From positions 1-64,000 of the forward strand of contig CAWVXY010000018.1 in the NCBI GenBank assembly GCA_963934295.1: a stretch of DNA of 64,000 nucleotides. Direction: 5' to 3'. The translations under genes were made by a program, and so were the position numbers. The stretch comes from Seribacter sp963934295 (lineage in GTDB: Bacteria; Verrucomicrobiota; Verrucomicrobiia; Opitutales; Seribacteraceae). The notes under the pieces are model-generated. The model ran no database searches and was not told where the DNA came from. It saw nothing but the letters and a program-made list of their open reading frames with translations. Positions 16,307 through 24,712 of the stretch are shown piece after piece; the stretch's first letter is position 1; each line of letters opens with the position of its first letter.

Positions 16307-16310
16307 TTGA

Positions 16311-16826
16311 ATGACAAGAGGTGGAAAACGAGAAGGAGCAGGGCGTCCTAAGGGTAGTAATCTTTATGGAGAAAAAACTCGACCCGTGCGTATACCTGTA
16401 AGCCAGGTTGACCGGGTTTTACGATTCGTGCGGGAAGGGGAAAATCAACTACCATTGTATGCCTGTGGGGTATCGGCTGGTTTTCCCTCACCGGCTGATG
16501 ATTACCTGGAAGGTTCCCTTGATTTAAACGCTCATCTGATCCGGGAGCCCAATGCGACTTTTTTTGTCCGGGCGAACGGAGAATCCATGATTGGAGCGGG
16601 GATTCATGACGGAGATCTTTTGGTGGTGGACCGGAGTGCCCGGGTGGCGGATGGAAAAGTCGTCATCGTGGCCTTGAATGGTGAACTCACCGTTAAACGA
16701 TTTCGGAAGGAGAAAGAGAAATCCTGGTTGATGCCGGAAAACCCAAAGTTTAAACCAATTCTTTTAAACGAACAGGATGATACTCATTTATGGGGGGTGG
16801 TCACCAGCGTGATCCATTCTCTATGA
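16311..16826 (+). CDS. umuD: UmuD-like LexA-family autoprotease with basic N-terminal extension
   Basis: A 171-residue S24 peptidase. The likely self-cleavage site is Cys52-Gly53 (LYACGVSAGFP). The nucleophile is Ser92 in ANGESMIGAGI and the general base is Lys129 in GELTVKRF. After RecA-stimulated cleavage it would form the accessory subunit of polymerase V. The first 40 residues (GGKREGAGRPKGSNLYGEKT) are basic, resemble an AT-hook and are longer than in E. coli UmuD. Similar tails occur in other bacterial UmuD proteins. It is coupled to umuC by an ATGA overlap. Confidence 0.92.
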   Translation: MTRGGKREGAGRPKGSNLYGEKTRPVRIPVSQVDRVLRFVREGENQLPLYACGVSAGFPSPADDYLEGSLDLNAHLIREPNATFFVRANGESMIGAGIHDGDLLVVDRSARVADGKVVIVALNGELTVKRFRKEKEKSWLMPENPKFKPILLNEQDDTHLWGVVTSVIHSL

Positions 16827-18067
16827 TTGCCCTGGCGGACTGTAATAATTTTTATGTCTCCTGCGAACGGGTCTTTAATCCTGCCCTGCGTAACCGACCG
16901 GTCATTGTTCTTTCCAATAATGACGGTTGTGCAGTTGCCCGTTCTAATGAAGCCAAGGAATTGGGGATTCCCATGGGAGCCCCATACCATCAAATTAAAA
17001 AGATTTGTGAGTGGAACGGAGTGACGGTGTTTTCATCGAACTACGAATTATATGGAGATATGTCGCGCCGGGTGACCTCGGTGCTTGCCCGGTTTGCCCC
17101 TGAACTTGAAATTTATTCAATTGATGAATCTTTTCTAAACCTGAGCGGAGTGAACACTCCTCTTTTATTGAGTCAGCGGATTCGTAAAACAGTGGGTCGC
17201 TGGACCGGAATTCCCATATCGATTGGCCTGGGTAAAACCAAGACCCTGGCTAAACTGGCCAATCGTTTGGCAAAGAAAAAAAAGACCGGTTGTTTTGAGA
17301 TTCGTGCCGAACAGGATGATATCTTGAAGCAGATTCCTGTTGGGGATATCTGGGGGGTGGGGCATCGTTTAAGTATTCGTTTGCAACGGGTGGGGTTGAA
17401 TAATGCCCTTCGTTTTGCTCAGGCTCCCTCTTCGGTTATCCGTTCAATTGGTGGAGTTACTTTGGAGCGTACTCAGCGTGAAATTACTGGTATTCCATGT
17501 CTGGATATGGAGCAGGTTCCTCAACCGCGCAAGAATACCTGTTCCTCCCGATCTTTTGGGCGACCTGTCGAGAATCTGGCGGAATTAGAGGAGGCAGTAG
17601 CGAACTACGCAGTAAAAGCTACCCGTAAGATCCGCTCGGAGGGTTCCCTCGCCTCCGCTTTGCAGGTTTTTATAAAAACCAATCGTTTTCGCGAAGACCA
17701 GGAACAATATGCCAATGCCCGGACCCTTGCTTTTGATGAACCCACCGACGATTTGATCCGGGTAGTGAAAAATGCCAAGTCCCTACTCCGTTCGATTTAT
17801 CGTAAGGGATATGCCTATAAAAAAGCAGGAGTCTTACTGATCGACCTAATCCCCAAAGGGGCACAGCAAGGCCTTCTTTTTGAGGAGCATGGTAATCCAA
17901 GACGGAAGGAATTCGTGGATGCATTTGAGGAGGTTGCTTCTCAATATGGACAAGCTTGTGCTTTCCTCGGTGCTCAAGGAGTCAAACAAAAATGGAGCAT
18001 GCGTCGGGAAATGAGAACGCCCCGATATACCACCAGTTGGGATGAAATTCCAGTCCTGAAGGGGTGA
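16823..18067 (+). CDS. umuC: DNA polymerase V catalytic subunit (Y-family)
   Basis: About 414 residues, close to E. coli UmuC. It begins MIALADCNNFYVSCERVFNP, with the metal-binding Asp and the steric-gate-region FYVSCE. EIYSIDESFLNLSGV supplies the catalytic DE pair, and ISIGLGKTKTLAKLANRLAK and the helix-hairpin-helix segment IWGVGHRL follow. The little-finger domain and the UmuC C-terminal extension (EVASQYGQACAFLGAQGVKQ, then MRTPRYTTSWDEIPV) are present. It performs translesion synthesis after UV damage. The ATG at 16823 overlaps the umuD stop; the in-frame ATG at 16790 lies within umuD. Confidence 0.95.
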   Translation: MIALADCNNFYVSCERVFNPALRNRPVIVLSNNDGCAVARSNEAKELGIPMGAPYHQIKKICEWNGVTVFSSNYELYGDMSRRVTSVLARFAPELEIYSIDESFLNLSGVNTPLLLSQRIRKTVGRWTGIPISIGLGKTKTLAKLANRLAKKKKTGCFEIRAEQDDILKQIPVGDIWGVGHRLSIRLQRVGLNNALRFAQAPSSVIRSIGGVTLERTQREITGIPCLDMEQVPQPRKNTCSSRSFGRPVENLAELEEAVANYAVKATRKIRSEGSLASALQVFIKTNRFREDQEQYANARTLAFDEPTDDLIRVVKNAKSLLRSIYRKGYAYKKAGVLLIDLIPKGAQQGLLFEEHGNPRRKEFVDAFEEVASQYGQACAFLGAQGVKQKWSMRREMRTPRYTTSWDEIPVLKG

Positions 18068-18081
18068 TTTTTTTATTATTT

Positions 18082-18702
18082 CTAGTAAATCTTTATAATT
18101 ACCGCGAGCAAAACGAGTTGGCTAAAGATGATAAGCAAGGGTGAAAATTTTTTAGCCTTTTCGTCCGTCGGACCAAAAGTAAGAAATTGTTTAAAAATTT
18201 GGTCTTTGGCTTTTTCAGACTGTGCCTTGCACATGTGTTGAATTAAATCAAATGTCTTTGTCGGAGTGACAAATTTTTGAGATTTTACAACATGCCAAGC
18301 AAAACTATTGAAAGGGATTCGAAAAATATTTTCTTCTGAATTCGAAAGTTTATTTATTAGAACCATACCTGTTTTACCAGCACCGTCTAATTCTATTTCT
18401 TCCCACTTTAATTTAAATGATCGGCGAATGTTTAATACAGAGTACCTGTTTGAATATGCATACATTTTTAAATAATCCTTGGTTATAACAAGCGGTTTGT
18501 TTTCCCAGGTTAAAAAAACTACCGCAAACAACATGAAACAGTAACAAAATATACCACCATTAAAAATACCAGAATGATGATCATTACTTAATACAAGTAA
18601 GCTAAAAACCATTGCCAATAATAATACGAATTGAAATAAGACTAAAACCGCTTTCATATTCGATGGATAAAGCGTGATTGAGTCTGGTGGCTGGTTCTTC
18701 AC
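18082..18702 (-). CDS. Hypothetical membrane protein, STM3941-like architecture
   Basis: A 206-residue protein with two adjacent N-terminal membrane helices (about 18-40 and 50-66), a soluble middle segment with the pattern SFKLKWEEIEL and FRIPFNSFAW, and a C-terminal hydrophobic stretch (LLIIFSQLVLLAVIIKIY). The arrangement, two helices followed by a domain beginning W-E-E-I, recalls the small STM3941/bacterial PH-like membrane proteins, but I do not recognise it securely. It is convergent with umuC and separated by 93 bases from the next leftward gene upstream. No function is proposed. Confidence 0.6.
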   Translation of the reverse strand: MKNQPPDSITLYPSNMKAVLVLFQFVLLLAMVFSLLVLSNDHHSGIFNGGIFCYCFMLFAVVFLTWENKPLVITKDYLKMYAYSNRYSVLNIRRSFKLKWEEIELDGAGKTGMVLINKLSNSEENIFRIPFNSFAWHVVKSQKFVTPTKTFDLIQHMCKAQSEKAKDQIFKQFLTFGPTDEKAKKFSPLLIIFSQLVLLAVIIKIY

Positions 18703-18794
18703 AAGAAGAATTGTTGCCTACGCAGCCATTCAAAACAAGCAATAAAGTAATTGCTTGAAAGAGCTACAAGTGGAGACTTCCTGTTAAGTTGTAA

Positions 18795-20135
18795 TTATTT
18801 TTCCAAGTCAAAACAGGCCAGTTCTTCGCCGTTCATTGCCACAAGATAGCCACTGGCTAACGCAGGGCCATTCCAGCAACGTACATCGCTCAGGAGTTGT
18901 TCGGAAAAAACTTCCTTAAACTGGTCCGGGGTTGCTTCCACAATAGAAAGAACACCCGTATTACCAAGAATCAGCAATTTGTCCTTGGATACGAGAATTC
19001 GCCCGTACCCGTATTTGTTACCGCGCCATTTTAACTCTCCTGTTTTGGCTTCGAGGCAAACTAAAAGATTTTCACTTAGCCCGTAAAGGTAGCCGTTCTT
19101 AAGTACAGGATTTGAAAATTTAGCTTTCAGGTTTTTGGACTTCCAATTTGTTTCAATAAGATATTTTCCATTCGTTAGCCTTGAAATATTCCAACACTCA
19201 GCCCCTTTTCCATAGCCTGCAGCCAAAAGAAAGGTGTTTTTTGACAAGGCAATGGGTTGGGCAATTTGAGCATTGTTAAGAAAAATTTTCCATGGTTTTT
19301 CCCACAGAGTTTTCCCATCTTTTGGATTGAGTCCGGCAATTTTACCTTCCACTGCAGCAAGCAGATGATCTTCGCCGAGCAAAGTTAGAATACTGGATGA
19401 AATATAGACCCCTTTTCCAGATAAGTCAGATTCCCAGACCAGTTTTCCATCATTAATGGAATAAGCACGGACGGCACTTTTTTCCCCTCCCAGGTTAAGA
19501 ATAATTAAGTCGTTCCAAATTAGAGGAGAGCAGGAAAGTCCCCATTCTGGAAATTCGTAGTTTGCTTCCACGGTCTTGGTCTCCCACTCCAGTTTACCTG
19601 ATTTGGGATTCACTCTACAAAGAACTCCGTTTGAAAAAAGAGTGTAGAGTTTTCCGTCAAGTAGGGTGGGGGTGGACCGGGGACCGGTTCCACTCATCAT
19701 ATCATCCCATTTGGTTTGCTGGGCTACCTTCCAGATTTCCTTACCATTTGAAAGGTTGCGAGCGAATAATGTTTCCCTATCTCCATTTTGTTCGAGCGTG
19801 TACACCGTTTGTTCCGCAATCAAGACCGATGAGTGGCCCGCTCCTGCGGGAATTTTCCATAAAGTTCTTGGTTTTTCCTCCCAATTTAAAGCAACAATCT
19901 GTGTAGGAATATGACCATCCCGGTTGGGCCCACGGTATTGATTCCACATGGAAGAGGATTTACGCAAAGATACGGTTTTATTTGGGGTGACTTGCTTTCG
20001 AGGTGGATCTTCTTTGCTTAATCCTACATGGGGTATCATACCCCCCCGCCATTCCATGCTCAGGCAACCGCCTAAGAAGAGCATGAAGGATAAACAAATT
20101 AATTTTTTGCAGATGGACAAAGAGGAGATTATCAT
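18795..20135 (-). CDS. PQQ-like beta-propeller lipoprotein
   Basis: A 446-residue protein with a lipoprotein signal (LFLGGC, lipidated Cys24) and propeller blades such as LFARNLSNGKEIWKVAQQ, LCRVNPKSGKLEWETK and IAGLNPKDGKTLWEKPW. The mature part contains MWNQYRGPNRDGHIP, close to the motif in the secreted protein at 836-2083. Its start codon is fused to the glutathione peroxidase stop (TAATG) behind a good ribosome site, GGAGGG. It probably sits in the outer membrane facing the periplasm. Ligand and reaction are unknown, and no metal or heme motif is visible. Confidence 0.85.
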   Translation of the reverse strand: MIISSLSICKKLICLSFMLFLGGCLSMEWRGGMIPHVGLSKEDPPRKQVTPNKTVSLRKSSSMWNQYRGPNRDGHIPTQIVALNWEEKPRTLWKIPAGAGHSSVLIAEQTVYTLEQNGDRETLFARNLSNGKEIWKVAQQTKWDDMMSGTGPRSTPTLLDGKLYTLFSNGVLCRVNPKSGKLEWETKTVEANYEFPEWGLSCSPLIWNDLIILNLGGEKSAVRAYSINDGKLVWESDLSGKGVYISSSILTLLGEDHLLAAVEGKIAGLNPKDGKTLWEKPWKIFLNNAQIAQPIALSKNTFLLAAGYGKGAECWNISRLTNGKYLIETNWKSKNLKAKFSNPVLKNGYLYGLSENLLVCLEAKTGELKWRGNKYGYGRILVSKDKLLILGNTGVLSIVEATPDQFKEVFSEQLLSDVRCWNGPALASGYLVAMNGEELACFDLEK

Positions 20136-20668
20136 TATCCCTCCAGTGCCGTTTCGATTGCCTTAATTAATTTCTTGGATGATGGAGAGGTCATACTCCC
20201 GAACCGATCGATCGGTTGCCCATCTTTTCCAAGTAAAATTTTTCCGAAATTCCATTTTATATTTCCCTTAAGAGGACCATTTTCTCCGATTATATCCTGA
20301 TAAATTGGATGACGGGTTGGACCATTAACATCAATTTTGGAGTACATGGGAAAGGTTACGCCAAATTTTGTGGAGCAAAATTCTTTAATATCTTCTTCAG
20401 AACCTGGTTCCTGTCCTCCAAATTGATTGCAAGGGAAACCACAAATGACCAAGCCTTTATTTTTGTACTTTTGATATAGTTCTTCGAGACCTTTGTATTG
20501 ACGGGTAAAACCACATCTCGATGCAACATTGACCATAAGAATTACCTTACCTTTATGTTCGGATAAAGATGTATCTTCACCATCAATGGTTAGGAGTTTG
20601 TGATCATAAAGATTGGAAGCGTGAAGGGAACTGATTGCAGTCATAAGAGCGATTGTGAATAATTTCAT
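20135..20668 (-). CDS. Glutathione peroxidase family protein, exported
   Basis: A 177-residue thiol peroxidase with a predicted signal peptide (MKLFTIALMTAISSLHAS). The active-site region reads NVASRCGFTRQYKGLEELY, with Cys in place of selenocysteine. GFPCNQFGGQEPG supplies the conserved Gln, and the WNFGKILLGKDG block supplies the Trp. It reduces hydroperoxides, possibly lipid peroxides, more likely with thioredoxin-like donors than glutathione. Export is notable because most bacterial homologues are cytosolic. It is followed without a gap by the propeller lipoprotein and preceded by the SOUL gene. Confidence 0.93.
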   Translation of the reverse strand: MKLFTIALMTAISSLHASNLYDHKLLTIDGEDTSLSEHKGKVILMVNVASRCGFTRQYKGLEELYQKYKNKGLVICGFPCNQFGGQEPGSEEDIKEFCSTKFGVTFPMYSKIDVNGPTRHPIYQDIIGENGPLKGNIKWNFGKILLGKDGQPIDRFGSMTSPSSKKLIKAIETALEG

Positions 20669-20693
20669 GTTTGTAATAGTTAAGTGAAAGGGG

Positions 20694-21257
20694 TTATTGG
20701 CCTGTGGATTTATTCATTTTAGGTGAAATAATGATAGGGATATGGACTTCGGATCTTTTGAAAAAACCCGGTACAAAGGGACCATTCCAATACACCCCGT
20801 AAGCATCTCCATCCTGATTAAATTGTTTATTTTTAGAAATCCAAATTTCCAATCTTTCTTTGTTCTTCAAGAAGTTTTCCTTAGAATATCCTCCACGAAT
20901 ACCAATAGATACAACTTTTCGTTTAGGTAGTGTAATAACTTCTACGGAGATATTAGGCTGCAAATTCTTCGCCGCATCCTTTTTACCCACAAAGAACCTC
21001 ATCTTTCCGGGATTTATATCCGCTTCAACTGGAGTGGTCATCGATACATCGTTGCTTGAAATGTATCGAAACAATTTTCTGAAAAGTCCGTTATCGGAGT
21101 CGAAATAAGATCCTTTTGAGTTTGCCTCAAGGGCCAATCTTTCTGGCAGGTCGATAACAACTATTTTTCCAACCGGAGTTTTTTCGTGCATGGATTCATA
21201 AGCAATTAAGAAAAGGGGGATGAATAGTAACAATGGAATAATTAATAATTTTTTCAC
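20694..21257 (-). CDS. SOUL heme-binding family protein
   Basis: A 187-residue protein with one N-terminal membrane anchor or signal (LLIIPLLLFIPLFLIAY). The SOUL-family pattern follows: LFRKLFRYISSNDVSMTTPV near residue 60-80, the late ERLEIWISKNKQF, and YGVYWNGPFVPGFFKRSEVH. Family members bind heme or tetrapyrroles or may act in porphyrin handling. In a photo-oxidative setting, sequestering a photosensitising tetrapyrrole is an attractive but untested idea. It lies 25 bases before the glutathione peroxidase gene. Confidence 0.85.
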   Translation of the reverse strand: MKKLLIIPLLLFIPLFLIAYESMHEKTPVGKIVVIDLPERLALEANSKGSYFDSDNGLFRKLFRYISSNDVSMTTPVEADINPGKMRFFVGKKDAAKNLQPNISVEVITLPKRKVVSIGIRGGYSKENFLKNKERLEIWISKNKQFNQDGDAYGVYWNGPFVPGFFKRSEVHIPIIISPKMNKSTGQ

Positions 21258-21360
21258 TATTTATATATCGTTCCTAAAAAATATTTAGATCAATATATTG
21301 AATCTGATTCGGGATTCTCGCAAGGAAATCATGGAGTATTTTAAAATACACCGACGATAT

Positions 21361-21981
21361 CTATTTTATTACACGAAAGGTTAAATTGATTCTAGGTCCA
21401 ATGAGCTTAGCCGTTCTTGGAATTTCATGCATCCAATGGTGTTGAGTTGAACCTTGCATAAGCAAAAAGCTTCCATGTTGAAGAAGAATTTCTTTTTTTA
21501 AACCATTTGATTTGTATTTTTTGTGCCGAAGTTTGAAATTTCGCTCAGCCCCAAAACTAACCGATCCAATGACCGGGTTTTGTCCAAGTTCTTTTTCATT
21601 GTCGCTGTGCCAGGCTACCCGATCTTTTCCATCTCGATAAAAGTTGATCAAAACAGAATTGAATTTTAACCCGGATTCTAATTCGACTGTACTTTTGATT
21701 TCTCTTAATTCATCTGTCCATGGAATAGGATCCATTTGAATTCCGGAATAAGCATAACTTTTTCCCGGATCCCCGTACCAAGCTTCTAAACGGGGTACCG
21801 GATTTTCTTTCCCGTACATTTTTATGGTGTTTTGTTTCCACTGAATTGATTCCCGTAAATATTCTAAAAAAAAGGATGATTTTTTGGGGGAGAAGAAACT
21901 TGGATAGTATCTTATTTGGGCATCGGGCAAAGAATACTCGATTACAGACTCTGAAAAAAGATCTTCTGTTGTGCCGTTCAT
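21361..21981 (-). CDS. alkB: AlkB-like 2-oxoglutarate/Fe(II) dioxygenase
   Basis: A 206-residue dioxygenase of the short, ALKBH2/3-like branch. The iron ligands are visible as HSD in DRVAWHSDNEKELG and the distal His in QHHWMHEIPRT. The 2-oxoglutarate-binding pair is RINLTFR, and PVIGSVSFGAERNFKLRH and SFLLMQGSTQ are conserved. It would demethylate 1-methyladenine and 3-methylcytosine or etheno adducts, the latter arising from lipid peroxidation. It starts inside the pirin stop codon (ATGA), so the two are translationally coupled. Confidence 0.92.
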   Translation of the reverse strand: MNGTTEDLFSESVIEYSLPDAQIRYYPSFFSPKKSSFFLEYLRESIQWKQNTIKMYGKENPVPRLEAWYGDPGKSYAYSGIQMDPIPWTDELREIKSTVELESGLKFNSVLINFYRDGKDRVAWHSDNEKELGQNPVIGSVSFGAERNFKLRHKKYKSNGLKKEILLQHGSFLLMQGSTQHHWMHEIPRTAKLIGPRINLTFRVIK

Positions 21982-22697
21982 ATATCCTCAGATAATCGAA
22001 AAATAAAAAATTCACAATTTTCTATTGCTTTGATTTCCAAAGTTGAATCTAAGTCCTCAATTCCTAGTCCATCCGCTCTATTTAATTCATAATTTTCCAA
22101 AGAACTGGACCCGGAAATAATTTGAATCCATGCATGGGGGTATTGGTTGTCAGGTTCAATCATTAACGAATTTCCATGATCAATCTGACCATAACTAAAG
22201 ATTGCCTTTTGGCGAATGGGGGTGGACTGGTCACGCCCGTCTTCTGAAAACAATATTTTCATATCGTTTTTTATTTTCCCTTCGCCCAGTTCTTTTTCTT
22301 CATAATGTGGTTTTCCACCTTTTTGGCGGGGCAACATCCAAATTTGATACAGCTCCGTCCTTTGATCATCGGACGGATTAAACTCGCTGTGAAAAACCCC
22401 ATCACCTGCACTCATATATTGCAAATGTCCTGATTTGATAATGGATCCATTTCCCATGCTGTCCTTATGTTCGAGTTCGCCGGAGATGACATAGGTAAAG
22501 ATTTCTGCATTATCATGGGGGTGGCGTCCAAACCCGCCACCGGGTTCAATAATATCGTTGTTCATTACGATCAGGGAATGGAAACCGCAATGTTCAGGTT
22601 CGTAGTAACCGGCAAACGAGAAGGTGAACCGGGCATGGAGCCAACCATGCTCAGCGGTTCCTCTCTCCTCTGCTCGTCTAATTTTTAAAATAGGCAT
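21978..22697 (-). CDS. Pirin-family bicupin
   Basis: A 239-residue YhhW-type pirin. The N-terminal cupin shows the metal site GGGFGRHPHDNAEIFTYVIS, with two His, then LEHKDSMGN and GDGVFHSEFNPS, which carry the third His and the Glu. The second cupin is degenerate, as usual. Such proteins are iron- or nickel-containing and some have quercetin dioxygenase activity; the physiological substrate is generally unknown. Coupling to alkB and proximity to peroxidase genes suggest a redox-stress role. Confidence 0.9.
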   Translation of the reverse strand: MPILKIRRAEERGTAEHGWLHARFTFSFAGYYEPEHCGFHSLIVMNNDIIEPGGGFGRHPHDNAEIFTYVISGELEHKDSMGNGSIIKSGHLQYMSAGDGVFHSEFNPSDDQRTELYQIWMLPRQKGGKPHYEEKELGEGKIKNDMKILFSEDGRDQSTPIRQKAIFSYGQIDHGNSLMIEPDNQYPHAWIQIISGSSSLENYELNRADGLGIEDLDSTLEIKAIENCEFFIFRLSEDI

Positions 22698-22721
22698 TTA
22701 AATAAGGCCTATGGAAAGATT

Positions 22722-22737
22722 GGGTTTCTTCAAACCC
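22722..22737 (-). terminator. Candidate hairpin downstream of the HDOD gene
   Basis: A perfect 6-bp stem, GGGTTT (22722-22727) and AAACCC (22732-22737), with a 4-base loop, 16 bases after the HDOD stop in the direction of transcription. The following T-rich run on the minus strand is weak, so it may be a partial terminator or fortuitous. Confidence 0.35.
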
Positions 22738-22752
22738 GATTTTAAAAAGAAT

Positions 22753-23649
22753 CTAGCTGGTGAAAAAGGCGATATTTTCCTTTTCCTGCTCAAGTTCCTG
22801 TACGAGTTTAATTTTAAATTCATCAACATCATTCTCGCTCATTTTAAGCCTTCTCATAATTCTCGAAGATGGAGTTAACTTTACATTGTGTCCACTAAAC
22901 CCAAATTCAATTTCTTTCATCATCTCATTAGAGAATTGTACAACATCAATTATTTTATGGGTTTCTAAATCTTCTACATCCAATCTTTTGGAGCGTTCCA
23001 ATTCATGGTGCCATTTTGCTACTGCTTCAATAAGAGGGGAAATTCCCCATTCTTTGCAAATCTCTCCGCCGAGAACATCATGTCGTATTCCATTCTGAGT
23101 GATTTCTATTTGATGGTTATTTAATTTGGATTCTTCTGCTCTGTTTAATTCCATACAAAAGTTTTCTTGATCGAATTTAAGTTTAGCTAATTTACCGATA
23201 TCATGGATTAAACCGCACGAATATACTTGGTCTGCTAAAGGCAAATTTAAAAATTCCACCAGATTGGCACTGGCAATGGCAACACCCACACTGTGGATCC
23301 ATAGTGATTCTGGACTAAATTTGCTTGGAAATGTAATTCCTTTAAAAAGAGTCAAAACGGATGTGTTGAGGGCAATTCTCTTTACTTTTTCCAACCCCAA
23401 TCGCTGCATGGCGTCATTAAGGTTAGAAATTCTTGGCTCTCCATCCCCTCGATATTGGACTGTATTTACTATTTTCAAAATTTGAGAGAAAATAGAGGGG
23501 TCTAATTTGATTATATCTCTAATCGCATACAAGGCCGCATTGGGATCAGCAATAATGGTCATGAGTTCATCCATAACCAAGGGAAGACTGGGCAATTGTC
23601 CCTTGAGGGAATTAATTATGGACTCATAGTCTTCAGCTGATACTTTCAT
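22753..23649 (-). CDS. HDOD domain signalling protein
   Basis: A 298-residue protein consisting mainly of one HDOD domain. It begins LPSLPLVMDELMTIIADPNA and continues with LDPSIFSQILKIVNTVQYRG, SCGLIHDIGKLAKLKF, HDVLGGEICKEWG and AVAKWHHEL. Unlike many HDOD proteins it retains an HD-like pair in GLIHDIGKL, but the family is generally a catalytically inactive relative of HD phosphohydrolases. Roles include stress signalling and cell-cycle or motility control. It is divergent from the renalase-like gene and leads toward pirin-alkB. Confidence 0.88.
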   Translation of the reverse strand: MKVSAEDYESIINSLKGQLPSLPLVMDELMTIIADPNAALYAIRDIIKLDPSIFSQILKIVNTVQYRGDGEPRISNLNDAMQRLGLEKVKRIALNTSVLTLFKGITFPSKFSPESLWIHSVGVAIASANLVEFLNLPLADQVYSCGLIHDIGKLAKLKFDQENFCMELNRAEESKLNNHQIEITQNGIRHDVLGGEICKEWGISPLIEAVAKWHHELERSKRLDVEDLETHKIIDVVQFSNEMMKEIEFGFSGHNVKLTPSSRIMRRLKMSENDVDEFKIKLVQELEQEKENIAFFTS

Positions 23650-23748
23650 TTGATCAAATTTGAGCTTATTAAAAATATGTTTAGTTTAATTTCTATATTT
23701 TTTGTTAATAAAAGTAAAGTAAAGTACATTTTTTGTAAAATCTGAGAT

Positions 23749-24711
23749 ATGAAGATAATAATTGTTGGAGCGGGAATATCTGGTTGTGTTTGTGCCTGGC
23801 GATTGGCTGAGTCGGGACATGAGGTAACCCTTTTGGAAAAGGGCAGGGGAGTAGGGGGGCGAATGGCCACCCGGAGAATGAATGGTGCACGGATTGACCA
23901 CGGTGCTCAATTTTTCACCGCTCGAGATCCCAGAATGTTAGACCTTCTTAAAAAGTGGGGATCTTTAGAGTATGTTGTCCCCTGGTATGATCATGTTCCT
24001 GGTCGGTCGGATCTTCCCAAGAGTGTCCGTTTTCGGGGATCGAATGGTATGACTGCCCCCGCCAAATATTTAGCTCAATCTTTTTCTGTAACAACCGAGT
24101 TTTTTGTGGACTCGATTTTTTTCGATGAGGAATGGCAGATTAATGAAAGGGAAGGAGGGAACCGTAGGCTATTTGCTGATCATCTTGTTCTTACCCTTCC
24201 CGTTCCTCAAATACTGGAATTATTTCAGAGAAGCCGGTTTGAATTAGAGTCAAAAATCATGGATAAATTAGAAGCGGTTACCTATACCCGCTGTCTTGCC
24301 CTGTTGGGAATTTTAGATCGTCCTTCCGCTTTGCCTTTCCCCGGGACGGTAACACATCCAATTTCTGAAATTGACTGGATATCCGATAACCAAGTTAAGG
24401 GAATTTCAGAAGTGCCTGCATGTACTGTACATGCAAGTAATGAATACTCTCAGGAATTTTGGGACTCGCCCGATCAGGAACGGGCGCCTTTTCTTGTTCA
24501 AGCGGCGGAGGAATCACTGGAGGCGACAATAACCGAGTGGTCATGTCATCGCTGGGGTTTCGCCAAACCATTGATCACATTTGGCTCCACTCAATATACT
24601 TCTGCCTGGGACCGGCTGAGTTTGGCCGGAGATAGTTTTGGAGGGGAAAGAATAGAAAGTGCAGCGATGTCAGGATGGGATGCCGCTGATGCTATTCTCG
24701 AACAGATGTAG
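23749..24711 (+). CDS. Renalase-like NAD(P)/FAD-dependent oxidoreductase
   Basis: A 320-residue flavoprotein of the COG3380 type. It begins KIIIVGAGISGCVCAWRLAE, with LLEKGRGVGGRMATRR and HGAQFFTARDP next. The C-terminal LSLAGDSFGGERIESAAMSG completes the FAD site. Characterised relatives oxidise off-form dihydronicotinamides (renalase), which would be a metabolite-repair job. It is smaller than, and distinct from, the COG2907 enzyme at 6465-7700. It stands alone rightward and is convergent with the porin-like gene, one base apart. Confidence 0.88.
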   Translation: MKIIIVGAGISGCVCAWRLAESGHEVTLLEKGRGVGGRMATRRMNGARIDHGAQFFTARDPRMLDLLKKWGSLEYVVPWYDHVPGRSDLPKSVRFRGSNGMTAPAKYLAQSFSVTTEFFVDSIFFDEEWQINEREGGNRRLFADHLVLTLPVPQILELFQRSRFELESKIMDKLEAVTYTRCLALLGILDRPSALPFPGTVTHPISEIDWISDNQVKGISEVPACTVHASNEYSQEFWDSPDQERAPFLVQAAEESLEATITEWSCHRWGFAKPLITFGSTQYTSAWDRLSLAGDSFGGERIESAAMSGWDAADAILEQM

Positions 24712-24712
24712 G

